Positions 1 through 6,098 of a stretch of DNA of 6,915 nucleotides are shown in pieces; positions within the stretch are counted from its first letter, which is position 1, and each line of letters opens with the position of its first letter. This stretch comes from Roseiarcus sp049509635. GTDB taxonomy: Bacteria; Pseudomonadota; Alphaproteobacteria; Rhizobiales; Beijerinckiaceae. The DNA lies in NCBI GenBank assembly GCA_049509635.1, contig JBEKZS010000190.1:1-6915 (forward strand). Direction: 5' to 3'. A program made the position numbers and the translations under genes. The notes below the pieces were generated by a model. The model was not told the DNA's origin and did no database searches. It was given only the letters and a program-made list of their open reading frames with translations.

Positions 1-107
1 CGCTCCGCGGCGCGGACCGGCGGCGCGCCGGCGGTCGCGAGACAGGCGGCCGGCAGCAGCAACAACAACGCGGCGAGGCGCCGGAGCGGGCGTTCGGAAC
101 CAGGCAT
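1..107 (-). CDS. Exported protein of unknown function, N-terminal fragment
   Basis: Partial gene running off the left edge of the window; only about 35 codons are visible. The reading starts MPGSERPLRR, followed by a leucine-rich core (LAALLLLLPAACLA) and a short polar stretch ending VRAAE. This is a typical signal peptide, probably cut by signal peptidase I after the Ala of VRA. A lipoprotein reading at the Cys in PAAC is weaker because proline sits at position -3 of the lipobox. Two in-frame ATGs compete, beginning at 113 and 107 on this strand. The second is preferred because GGGAG lies 6 bases upstream of it, whereas for the first that GGGAG directly abuts the ATG. The gene starts 40 bases after the permease stop at 148, so it is probably the fourth gene of the ABC operon. 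The ATPase is commonly found in this position, but an ATPase would have no signal peptide. The mature protein is outside the window, so no function can be given. Confidence 0.7.
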   Translation of the reverse strand, partial: MPGSERPLRRLAALLLLLPAACLATAGAPPVRAAE

Positions 108-147
108 GGCCATCTCCCGGACTGCGGGCCTGCGGCGGCGGCGATCG

Positions 148-1020
148 CTACTCCTTCACCGCCCCGGTCAGGCTCGCGACATAATACTCCACGAAGAAGG
201 AGTAGAGAATGACCACCGGCAGGGAGCCGAACAGCGCCGCCGCCATCAACGATCCCCAGTGGTAGACGTCGCCCTCGACCAGTTCGGTGATCGCGCCGAC
301 GGGCACGGTCTTGTTCTCCGAAGAGGAGATGAAGGTGAGCGCGTAGATGAATTCGTTCCACGACAGGGTGAAGGCGAAGATGCCCGCCGAGATCAGTCCA
401 GGAACGGCCAGAGGCAGCGTGATCCGCCAGAGCACCTGGAGCCGCGAGGCGCCGTCGATCAACGCGCATTCCTCGAGTTCGAACGGAATGGTGCGAAAGT
501 AGCCCATCAGCAGCCAGGTGCAGAACGGCACCAGGAAGGTCGGATAGGTGAGCACCAGCGCCCAGTCGCTGTCGTAGAGGCCGAGCTGGAAGATGGTGGC
601 GGCGAGCGGGACGAACAGGATGCTGGGCGGCACCAGATAGGCCAGAAAGATCGCGAGGCCCACGTAGCGGGCGCCGGCGAACCTCAGCCGCTCGATCGCA
701 TAGGCCGCGCAGACGCTCGAAAACAGCGACAGGGCGGTCGATGCGACGGCGACCAGCGTCGTATTCAGCAGCCATTGCGGATAGCTGGTGTCGAACAGGA
801 GCTTGCGGATGTGCATCAGGGTCGGATGAACGATCCAGAACGGATTGAAATGCGCGTAGTCGTAGAGTTCCTCGTCCGGCTTGAAGGTCGTCGTCGTCAT
901 CCAGTAGAACGGAAACAGCAGCACGAAGACGAAGACGGCGAGCGGCAGATAGAGCGTGACGAGCCGGCGCGGCAGCCGCTCGAGGTAATCCGTGCCTGCG
1001 CGCCCGCCTCGCTCCGCCAT
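148..1020 (-). CDS. ABC sugar transporter inner-membrane permease, MalG/UgpE type
   Basis: Second permease of a binding-protein-dependent importer of the carbohydrate-uptake family, 290 aa, the usual length for MalG-type subunits. Hydrophobic segments lie at roughly residues 20-41, 86-108, 118-141, 155-175, 205-227 and 256-277, giving the six membrane helices of this family. The cytoplasmic coupling loop that docks on the ATPase is at about residues 182-203: EECALIDGASRLQVLWRI followed by TLP. It matches the family pattern EAA...G.........I.LP, with EEC in place of EAA. The ATG lies 4 bases after the stop of the upstream permease, so the two genes are almost certainly cotranscribed and translationally linked; there is no strong Shine-Dalgarno sequence in front of this start. 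The substrate cannot be read from a permease of this kind. Sugar, polyol, glycerol-3-phosphate or sugar-acid uptake are all possible. Confidence 0.93.
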   Translation of the reverse strand: MAERGGRAGTDYLERLPRRLVTLYLPLAVFVFVLLFPFYWMTTTTFKPDEELYDYAHFNPFWIVHPTLMHIRKLLFDTSYPQWLLNTTLVAVASTALSLFSSVCAAYAIERLRFAGARYVGLAIFLAYLVPPSILFVPLAATIFQLGLYDSDWALVLTYPTFLVPFCTWLLMGYFRTIPFELEECALIDGASRLQVLWRITLPLAVPGLISAGIFAFTLSWNEFIYALTFISSSENKTVPVGAITELVEGDVYHWGSLMAAALFGSLPVVILYSFFVEYYVASLTGAVKE

Positions 1021-1024
1021 GATG

Positions 1025-1975
1025 CTAGGCCCGCGCGCCCTGCCCCCAGCGCCGACGCTGCAGGCCGAAATAGCTGAACAATATGGCCGCGAGCAGGAAC
1101 GGCACCATCGCGTCGGCGATCGCCGCGCCTTCCCCCAGATGGCCGCCGGTGATCGCGCGTTCGAACGACAGCGTCGCCATCAGATGGGTCGCGTTGATCG
1201 GGCCGCCCCGCGTCAGGGCGTAGATGAGCTGGAAGTCGGTGAAGGTCAGCAGCACCGAAAACGTCATCACCACCGCGATGATCGGCGACAGGAGCGGCAG
1301 GGTGACGAACCAGAAGCGCTGCCACGAACTCGCGCCGTCGAGCATCGCAGCCTCGTGGAGCGAGGGCGAGATCGTCTGCAGTCCGGCGAGCAGGGTGATG
1401 GTGACGAAAGGAATGCCCCGCCAGACGTTCGCGGCGATCACCGCCCAGCGCGCGTGCCAGGGCGAACCGAGAAAGTCGACATAGCGGTCGATGACGCCGA
1501 ACTGGATCAACGCCCAGGAGACGATCGAGAATTGCGGATCGTAGATCCACCAGAAGGCGATCGCCGAAAGCACGGTCGGGACGACGAACGGCAGCAGAAC
1601 CACCGCCCGCAGGAAGGATTTGAACGGCAGCCGGCGGTTCAGCAGCAGCGCGAGATAAAGGCCGAGCCAGAACTTCAGGACGCTTGCGACGACGGTGTAG
1701 AAAATCGTGTTGAACACGGAGAGCCAGAACACGGAATCATGGGCGAGCGAGACGTAATTGGCGAGCCCCACGAATCGGCCGGGCTCGCCGATCGGCGTGT
1801 CGGTGAAGCCGAGCCAGAATCCGAGACCGAGAGGATAGGCGAGAAACAGCAGCAGGATCGCCGCGGCCGGCGCCATCAGGAGGCCGCCCAGGACATTGCG
1901 GTCGTCGATGAACCGCGCGCCCATCGATCGCCGGGCCGTGGGCCGCGCCTCGGCCGGTCGCGCGTCAGCCCCCAT
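1025..1975 (-). CDS. ABC sugar transporter inner-membrane permease, MalF/UgpA type
   Basis: First permease of the importer, 316 aa, within the usual range for UgpA-like subunits that lack the large periplasmic loop of E. coli MalF. Hydrophobic helices are at about residues 32-54, 85-112, 122-143, 172-196, 226-250 and 288-305. The coupling loop is canonical at about residues 208-227: EAAMLDGASSWQRFWFV, then TLPLL. The start at 1975 is supported by AGGAG placed 7 bases upstream. An in-frame Met at residue 18 is a possible alternative start, since the first 17 residues are polar and Ala/Arg-rich. The gene follows the binding-protein gene by 63 bases and precedes the second permease by 4 bases. 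It should form a heterodimeric channel with that second permease. Confidence 0.94.
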   Translation of the reverse strand: MGADARPAEARPTARRSMGARFIDDRNVLGGLLMAPAAAILLLFLAYPLGLGFWLGFTDTPIGEPGRFVGLANYVSLAHDSVFWLSVFNTIFYTVVASVLKFWLGLYLALLLNRRLPFKSFLRAVVLLPFVVPTVLSAIAFWWIYDPQFSIVSWALIQFGVIDRYVDFLGSPWHARWAVIAANVWRGIPFVTITLLAGLQTISPSLHEAAMLDGASSWQRFWFVTLPLLSPIIAVVMTFSVLLTFTDFQLIYALTRGGPINATHLMATLSFERAITGGHLGEGAAIADAMVPFLLAAILFSYFGLQRRRWGQGARA

Positions 1976-2038
1976 CGGACCTCTCCTGGCGCGGAGGCTG
2001 AGCCGTCGCGCGGCGCCGCCCGGCTACCGGTCGCTCCA

Positions 2039-3352
2039 TCAGGACTTGTAGTAGCGCTTGGCGCGCTCCGCGGCCCGCTGCGCCGCGGCCTTCGGCGTCT
2101 GCGCCCCCGTGCAGGCTTCCGCGAACATGTCGACGCAAACGAAATCCCCCATCACGGCGGCCGAGGCGTAACCGAGCGTTCCCGAATAGCCGACATCGAG
2201 CGTGTATTTCAGGACGTCGCGGAACGGCGTCGTCTTGGGGTCGGCGGTCCAGACCGGATTGTCGTTCCATGCCGGCAAAGGCGGCGCGATATAGCCGTTG
2301 GACGCCGTCTCCCAGGCGTCGACCTGAGGCTTTTCCCACATGAACCGGAGATATTCGCGGACCGCGTTCGGATATTTGGTGTAGGCGTAGACGTAGGTGT
2401 TGAGCATGTTCTGCTCTTCGGTCGGCCGGCCGGAGGGGCCGATCGGCATGTTGGCGTGGTCCATGTCGGCGGCGATCGCGTTCAGCGCGGGTTCGGGCGA
2501 ATTCTTGGCCACCGTATAGATCGATATGCCGTTCAAGGTCAGGCTGATCTGGTCGGCGAGGAAGGCCTTGTTGTTGCTCGCGTCGTTCCACGACAGCACG
2601 CCGTCGATAAATGTCGGGTAGAGCTGCTTGGCGTATTCGAGGGCGGCGATCGTCTCCGGCGAATCGATTGCGACATTGTTGTTGTCGTCGACCATTTTGC
2701 CGCCATGCGCCCACAGACACCAATACACCCACCCGTTCGCGTCGCCGGTCGCGTGACCGAGCGCGAACCCCGGCGGCTTGCCGACCCGACGCAGCCCCTG
2801 GCACAGCTTCAGGTAGCCGGCGAGGTCCCGGGGAAACTCTTCAAAGCCGGCGGCGCGCACGGCGCTGATCCGGTAGTTGAGCGTGCCGCCGGTCGCCCCT
2901 TGCGGCAGCGCTATCCATTTGGCGCCGAGCATGCCGTAGGTTCGCGCTATGGGGTACCACCCGCCATATTTCGCGCCGAGATATTCCGCGAGATCGGTGA
3001 GGTCGAGGAGCTTGGCCGGGAATTTGAAGGGGTCGTCATTGGTGCCCATGATGATGTCGGGGCCCGCGCCGACATTGGCGGCGACGGCGGCCTTGGGCCG
3101 GATGTCGTCCCAGTTCTCGGCGTCGACGCGCACTTTGACGCCGGTCTGTTCGCTGAATTTCTGGGTGTTGGCGACGAAGCTGTCGAATTCCGCCTGGATG
3201 AACTGCTTCCAGCGCAGCACCCGGATCGACGCGCCGGGCTCCGGCGGGGCGCCGTTCCAGGTCGGCTCCGCGACCGCCGTGCGGCCAAGCAGCAGTCCCG
3301 CGCCCGCAGCCGCGCCGGACGCCATCAATCTCCGCCTCGTGATCTCGGCCAT
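2039..3352 (-). CDS. Tat-exported ABC transporter substrate-binding protein, family 1 (sugar type)
   Basis: Periplasmic receptor of the ABC importer, 437 aa, normal for family-1 (MalE/UgpB-like) binding proteins. Residues 1-29 are a twin-arginine signal: TRRRLMASG, an Ala/Gly/Leu core, then AVA before the mature protein. The mature chain begins with the usual first strand (SIRVLRWKQF, residues 42-51). It continues with a helix ending FSEQTGVKVRVDAENWDD (67-83) and the family-typical GAGPDIIMG (95-103). The C-terminal part has TASNGYIAPPLPAW (349-362), NPVWTADPKTTPFRD (365-379) and a late helix bearing DFVCVDMFAEACTG (403-416). The start is well supported by GGAGG 5 bases before the ATG. The two permease genes follow directly. 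Cargo is probably a carbohydrate or derivative, but specificity cannot be read from sequence. Tat export suggests folding before export. Confidence 0.93.
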   Translation of the reverse strand: MAEITRRRLMASGAAAGAGLLLGRTAVAEPTWNGAPPEPGASIRVLRWKQFIQAEFDSFVANTQKFSEQTGVKVRVDAENWDDIRPKAAVAANVGAGPDIIMGTNDDPFKFPAKLLDLTDLAEYLGAKYGGWYPIARTYGMLGAKWIALPQGATGGTLNYRISAVRAAGFEEFPRDLAGYLKLCQGLRRVGKPPGFALGHATGDANGWVYWCLWAHGGKMVDDNNNVAIDSPETIAALEYAKQLYPTFIDGVLSWNDASNNKAFLADQISLTLNGISIYTVAKNSPEPALNAIAADMDHANMPIGPSGRPTEEQNMLNTYVYAYTKYPNAVREYLRFMWEKPQVDAWETASNGYIAPPLPAWNDNPVWTADPKTTPFRDVLKYTLDVGYSGTLGYASAAVMGDFVCVDMFAEACTGAQTPKAAAQRAAERAKRYYKS

Positions 3353-3467
3353 GCGTTCCTCCCTCGGTGGCGCCGCCGGCGTCGCGCGCCCGCGGTCTAT
3401 CCCTCATTTCACGTCGCTTCGCTTTGCTTCCCCGGGGAGTCGGGGCCGACCGCCGCCGTGAGTCGCG

Positions 3468-3482
3468 CGACCACACTGGTCG
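3468..3482. promoter_or_regulatory. Inverted repeat, possible operator of the ABC operon
   Basis: CGACCA-CAC-TGGTCG: perfect 6-base arms around a 3-base centre, located 116-130 bases upstream of the binding-protein ATG. The size and symmetry suit a dimeric helix-turn-helix repressor. The half-sites contain ACCA and TGGT, the same words used by FadR-type operators, but in the reverse order (FadR sites read TGGT...ACCA). Assigning it to the neighbouring regulator is therefore only a guess. Confidence 0.35.
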
Positions 3483-3566
3483 GCAAACCGGCTCGGGCGA
3501 GCGCCTTCAGTCGTTCCGGTCGCACGACGATCGATGGATCGCTCGTCGCGAATGCCGCGCGAGACC

Positions 3567-3593
3567 GTCATGGATCGTCGTTCCGGCGATGAC
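3567..3593 (-). repeat. Possible degenerate alphaproteobacterial intergenic repeat
   Basis: On the minus strand this reads GTCATCGCCGGAACGACG, then ATCCATGAC, with GTCAT and ATGAC as inverted ends. One frame translates as VIAGTTIHDG. That resembles the well-known spurious translation VIAGLDPAIH produced by abundant palindromic intergenic repeats in Rhizobiales genomes. Here the inner GCCGGG...CCCGGC stem is lost, so if it belongs to that class it is a decayed copy. The assignment rests on recollection of the family pattern, not on an alignment. Confidence 0.3.
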
Positions 3594-3617
3594 CAATGAA
3601 AGGCTGGCCACGTTTCC

Positions 3618-3638
3618 AGGTCGGGTTTCGCCCGACCT
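3618..3638. repeat. Perfect 8-bp stem-loop
   Basis: AGGTCGGG (3618-3625), a 5-base loop TTTCG, then CCCGACCT (3631-3638), a perfect complement. No T-run follows on the plus strand and no matching tract follows on the minus strand, so it does not look like a standard intrinsic terminator. It lies 25 bases from the possible intergenic repeat at 3567-3593 and may be a second palindromic module of the same mosaic. Confidence 0.5.
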
Positions 3639-3813
3639 CGCGCGCCCGACGCCGCGCGCATCCTCTCAATGGATGCGGACGCGACCGCGGCCGCCCGGAC
3701 GAGCGGCGCACTCAGATCGCGGCCGATGCGCGGCTCCCCGCTGCCGCGATGACCGCTCTCGTCCCGCCCATCTCGTCCTCCCCGATCGGATCGCAGGCGG
3801 CGCCGGAACGCTC

Positions 3814-3829
3814 GCATGCCAAGGCATAC
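3814..3829. promoter_or_regulatory. Imperfect inverted repeat GCATGCC-AA-GGCATAC
   Basis: Seven-base arms with one mismatch around a 2-base centre. It sits about 30 bases before the AT-rich segment at 3851-3870, so it could be an operator for a promoter there. No transcription-factor family can be named from it. Confidence 0.25.
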
Positions 3830-3856
3830 CATCGGCCTCCGCGGCCGACAAGGAAT

Positions 3857-3867
3857 TTGTATGATGA
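3857..3867 (+). promoter_or_regulatory. Possible FCD-GntR operator / promoter element
   Basis: TTGTATGATGA is one mismatch from TNGTNNNACNA, the general operator pattern of FadR/FCD-type GntR regulators. It also contains TATGAT (3860-3865), a 5 of 6 match to a sigma-70 -10 box, although no good -35 lies at the right distance. A related word, TTGTCAGGTGA, occurs at 5006-5016 upstream of the TRAP binding-protein gene. If used as a -10, transcription of the regulator would carry a leader of roughly 250 bases. Confidence 0.3.
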
Positions 3868-3908
3868 CCCGATGTCGTGATAGCCGTATCGTGGGTCGCC
3901 GTCGAAGG

Positions 3909-3928
3909 TCCCGCGCTGCAGCGCGGGA
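3909..3928. repeat. 20-base perfect palindrome
   Basis: TCCCGCGCTGCAGCGCGGGA is its own reverse complement over 20 bases, in non-coding sequence about 190 bases before the regulator gene. It could fold as a very stable GC hairpin in RNA or serve as a protein-binding palindrome. No T-run follows, so it is not an obvious intrinsic terminator. It may also be a single copy of a dispersed REP-like element, which cannot be judged from one window. Confidence 0.5.
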
Positions 3929-3995
3929 GGGCGATCGTCTCGGCCATCGCGGCCGCCGAATGCAGCCGTGGAGCCCGGGGTTCGGCGTCGGCTCG

Positions 3996-4053
3996 CAATC
4001 GCCGAGCCAGCGTGGTTCGGCGCGCCGCCAATGGCGCCCGAACTCGGCGATTG
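3996..4053. repeat. Long inverted repeat in the regulator leader
   Basis: CAATCGCCGAG (3996-4006) is repeated exactly in inverted form as CTCGGCGATTG (4043-4053), 36 bases apart. The spacer contains a further near-complementary pair, GTTCGG and CCGAAC, plus GC-rich self-complementary sequence. An elongated hairpin could therefore form in a transcript. It ends 67 bases before the GTG start of the regulator. It may be a structured leader, or paired binding sites; the sequence does not decide. Confidence 0.4.
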
Positions 4054-4120
4054 ATGGTTGTATCGGAGCTTTCAGTTGCATTAGGGATCGACAGTCGACT
4101 CGGACTGACGGCTGGCCATC

Positions 4121-4918
4121 GTGAAGAAGATCAGAAAACTCTCGCTCTCGCTCGGTCCGGGGCTCAACCGGACGCAGGAACTGGGCCAGCTGCTCGCCGC
4201 GGAGATCCGGAGCGGCCGCCTTCCCCCGGGGTCGCGGCTTCCAACCGAGCAGGAACTGTCGCTGGCGACGGGCGTCAGCCGGACCGTCGTGCGCGAAGCC
4301 GTCGCCGCGTTGCGGGCGGATGGACTCGTCACGACCCGCCAGGGGCTCGGCGCATTTGTCGCGACCGACGTGCAGCGCTGGCCGTTCCGGATCGATGCGA
4401 ACGATCTGAAGTCGGTCGCCGACGTGCTGCACGTCATCGAACTGCGCCTGAGTCTGGAGGTCGAGGCCTCGGGACTCGCCGCCGAGCGGCGCACCACCGA
4501 GGATCTGGCGCGGATCGGCAAGGCGCTGGCGGCGATCGATTCGGAAATCGAGCGCGGCGGCAACGCGGTCGACGTCGACTTTCAGTTTCACCTGGCGATC
4601 TTCAATGCGGCGGGAAATCGCCATTTTCCGGAACTGCTGCAATTCCTGGGTCACTTCATCATTCCGCGCCAGCTGATTCACGTCGGACGGGAGAGCGACG
4701 ATCAGCGCGAGCGCTATTTGCGGCGCATCCAGTCGGAGCACGTCGCGATCTACGAAGCCATTCGCGACCGCAACGCCGCGGCGGCGCGAAAGGCCGCCCG
4801 GCGGCATCTGTCGAAGGCGCTGCGACGCTACCAGACGGCGGCGGAGAACATCGCCCGCGTCGCCGGGACCGAGGCGTCAGCGGATGGTTCCGATCACCGC
4901 CTCGCGTCGCCGAGGTGA
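4121..4918 (+). CDS. GntR-family transcriptional regulator, FadR subfamily (FCD domain)
   Basis: DNA-binding regulator of 265 aa, slightly longer than the usual 230-250 because of an Ala/Ser-rich C-terminal tail. Residues about 17-82 form the winged helix-turn-helix, with the family pattern LPPGSRLPTEQELS (34-47), GVSRTVVREAVAALRADGLV (51-70) and the wing TRQGLGAFV (72-80). Residues about 98-242 form the FCD effector domain. R108 in VIELR and the presumed metal ligands D153 and H157 (DFQFH), H207 (SEHVAI) and H229 (RRHL) are all present, so the ligand pocket appears intact. Such domains usually sense small carboxylates or sugar acids. GTG at 4121 is chosen because an in-frame TGA at 4106-4108 blocks extension and the HTH begins soon after. 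No clear ribosome-binding site precedes it, which suggests weak translation. It is divergent from the ABC operon and upstream of the TRAP genes, so it probably controls one or both. Confidence 0.92.
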   Translation: MKKIRKLSLSLGPGLNRTQELGQLLAAEIRSGRLPPGSRLPTEQELSLATGVSRTVVREAVAALRADGLVTTRQGLGAFVATDVQRWPFRIDANDLKSVADVLHVIELRLSLEVEASGLAAERRTTEDLARIGKALAAIDSEIERGGNAVDVDFQFHLAIFNAAGNRHFPELLQFLGHFIIPRQLIHVGRESDDQRERYLRRIQSEHVAIYEAIRDRNAAAARKAARRHLSKALRRYQTAAENIARVAGTEASADGSDHRLASPR

Positions 4919-4928
4919 TGCCGCCGCC

Positions 4929-4947
4929 CGCGCGCCGCAGTCGCGCG
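4929..4947 (+). terminator. GC hairpin just after the regulator stop, weak terminator candidate
   Basis: CGCGCG (4929-4934), a 7-base loop, then CGCGCG (4942-4947), starting 11 bases after the regulator stop codon. The position suits transcription termination, but there is no following T-run, and short GC palindromes are common in DNA of this composition. Confidence 0.2.
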
Positions 4948-4998
4948 AGCGCGGACGGCGCTCTGACCGACGTTCGCAAGGCGCGCTCAGGCTTCGTC

Positions 4999-5028
4999 TT
5001 GCCACTTGTCAGGTGATCGGAGTAGCAT
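4999..5028 (+). promoter_or_regulatory. Possible sigma-70-type promoter of the TRAP genes
   Basis: TTGCCA (4999-5004), an 18-base spacer, then TAGCAT (5023-5028). The first hexamer matches the -35 consensus at 5 of 6 positions and the second matches the -10 at 4 of 6. It lies about 55 bases upstream of the DctP start, in the only gap that could hold a separate promoter for the TRAP genes. Confidence 0.35.
5006..5016 (+). promoter_or_regulatory. Possible regulator-binding box inside the TRAP promoter
   Basis: TTGTCAGGTGA lies in the spacer of the proposed promoter. It shares 8 of 11 bases with TTGTATGATGA at 3857-3867 (TTGT..G.TGA). It also overlaps an imperfect inverted repeat, CACTTG-T-CAGGTG (5003-5015). 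A repressor bound here would block RNA polymerase, fitting control by the adjacent FCD regulator. The evidence is two short words only. Confidence 0.25.
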
Positions 5029-5084
5029 CGGGCGTCGCCGCCTGATTTCGGGGCCATCGGAGGCGCGGCAGGGAGCGTTTCGCC

Positions 5085-6095
5085 ATGAGCGGTCGCGGCA
5101 CGAACCGTCGGCGCCTGCTGGTCGGCCTCGCCCTGGCGCCGGCGGTCATTCGCGCCGCGCGCGCCGCGCCGATGACGCTGCGCCTGTCGTCGTCCCTGCC
5201 GAACGACCCGAAATTCGCCAACGGTCGGGTCTACTTTGACAATCTGGTCGGGCAATTGGCCGCACACGGACTCGCCGGCCAGATCGATGTCCAGTTCTTT
5301 CCGAGCAACCAACTCGGCCAGGAAATCGACGTCGTCAATTCCGTCAGCCTCGGCGTCATCGACCTGATGGTCACGGGGACCTCGATCTGGGCCAATGTCG
5401 TGCCGCTGATCGGCCTGCTCGATCTCGGTTATCTCTTCGAGAGCTTTCCCCAGCAGACACGGGCGCTCGACGCCGGCGCCGCTCGCCCGCTCGAGGCCGC
5501 GCTTCGCAGCGGGGCGAATGTCGAAATCATCGGCTGGGCCTATAATTTCGGCGCCCGCAGCGTCCTGTGCAAGTCGCCGGTCAACGCGCCGGCCGACCTC
5601 GCGGGAAAGCGGATCCGGACTCTGCCCAACAAGATCATCACAGAATGCCTGCGCCTGATGGGCGCGGCCGCGACGCCGCTCGCCTTCGGCGAGATCTATA
5701 CCGCGCTTCAAGCGGGCGTTCTCGACGGGCTCGAACACGATCCGCCGACCATCGTCGCGAGCAAGTTCTACGAAACCGCCAAATTCTATGCGCTGACGCG
5801 ACACAACCTGTCCGCGCTCGGCGTGTTCTGCAGCAGCGCGACGCTGAGCCGAATGGCGGCGCCGCTCCGCGAGCCATTCACCGCCGCCGCCGCGATGGCG
5901 GCGGCGGACACCAGGGCGCACGCTCTCGAGGCCGAAAAGGAGGCGCTCGAATCCCTCGCGCAGAAGGGGGTGACGATCATCGCTTGCGATCGCGAGCCGT
6001 TCCGCGAGCGCGCGCTGCCTCAGACCGACGCTTTCATCAAGGCGCACCCGGAAGCGGGGCCGATCATCGAGCTCGTTCGCAGCGTCAAGGCCTGA
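5085..6095 (+). CDS. dctP: TRAP transporter substrate-binding protein, DctP family
   Basis: Periplasmic receptor that captures a small organic acid and delivers it to the TRAP membrane subunits; 336 aa, normal for DctP proteins. Residues 1-28 are a short twin-arginine signal (NRRRLLVGLALAPA...) with a probable cut after ARA. The mature chain starts TLRLSSSLPND. PSNQLGQEIDVVNSVSLGVIDLM (73-95) is the typical early motif. R158 (FGARSVL) and R178 (GKRIRTLPNKI) correspond to the two conserved arginines of the family, the second of which pairs with the ligand carboxylate. FGEIYTALQAGVLDGLEHDP (201-220) is the usual hinge-region motif, with EHDP where sialic-acid receptors have an Asn after the Glu. 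The start is supported by GGGAG 9 bases before the ATG. The membrane-subunit gene starts 3 bases after the stop. Substrate is probably a carboxylate; its identity is unknown. Confidence 0.93.
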   Translation: MSGRGTNRRRLLVGLALAPAVIRAARAAPMTLRLSSSLPNDPKFANGRVYFDNLVGQLAAHGLAGQIDVQFFPSNQLGQEIDVVNSVSLGVIDLMVTGTSIWANVVPLIGLLDLGYLFESFPQQTRALDAGAARPLEAALRSGANVEIIGWAYNFGARSVLCKSPVNAPADLAGKRIRTLPNKIITECLRLMGAAATPLAFGEIYTALQAGVLDGLEHDPPTIVASKFYETAKFYALTRHNLSALGVFCSSATLSRMAAPLREPFTAAAAMAAADTRAHALEAEKEALESLAQKGVTIIACDREPFRERALPQTDAFIKAHPEAGPIIELVRSVKA

Positions 6096-6098
6096 CGC

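Larger units (their letters stand above)
3353..4120. other. Long divergent intergenic region, no supported gene
   Basis: These 768 bases separate the start of the minus-strand ABC operon from the start of the plus-strand regulator gene. Open frames cross the stretch on both strands, but their products are Arg/Pro/Ser-rich compositions typical of shadow frames in GC-rich DNA, with no recognisable domain. The region should contain the promoters of both units. It is richer in inverted repeats than the rest of the window; these are listed separately at 3468, 3567, 3618, 3814, 3857, 3909 and 3996. The few AT-richer patches are around 3851-3870 and 4051-4085 and are the likeliest promoter locations for the regulator. 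I could not place a convincing -35/-10 pair for either gene. Confidence 0.7.

Noticed and set aside
106..1077. A 323-codon plus-strand open frame
   Set aside because: Antisense to the MalG-type permease; highly charged low-complexity translation with no membrane or enzyme motif.
1976..2038. GC palindrome GCGGCGCCGC (2010-2019) between the binding-protein and permease genes, considered as an attenuating or RNA-stabilising hairpin
   Set aside because: Hairpins in this position are known in binding-protein operons, but this palindrome is short and of a composition expected by chance here.
3409..3567. A short minus-strand open stretch containing IVVRPERLKALARAGLPTSV that looks somewhat protein-like, possibly the end of a decayed gene
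   Set aside because: It spans only 52 codons between two stops, has no ATG, and I could not join it to a coherent upstream frame. It overlaps the inverted repeat at 3468-3482. Too little to call a pseudogene.
992..3592. An 866-codon plus-strand open frame
   Set aside because: It runs antisense through the two permease genes and the binding-protein gene, has Arg/Glu/Asp/Gly-rich composition with no domain, and is explained by the third-position GC bias of the genes on the other strand.
3404..4807. A 467-codon minus-strand open frame spanning the intergenic region and the regulator
   Set aside because: Most of it is antisense to the regulator, whose HTH and FCD motifs are clear on the plus strand. 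The intergenic part has no recognisable domain.
4659..6047. A 462-codon minus-strand open frame
   Set aside because: Antisense to the regulator end and the DctP gene; Arg-rich composition and no motif, while the plus-strand reading is a clear DctP protein.
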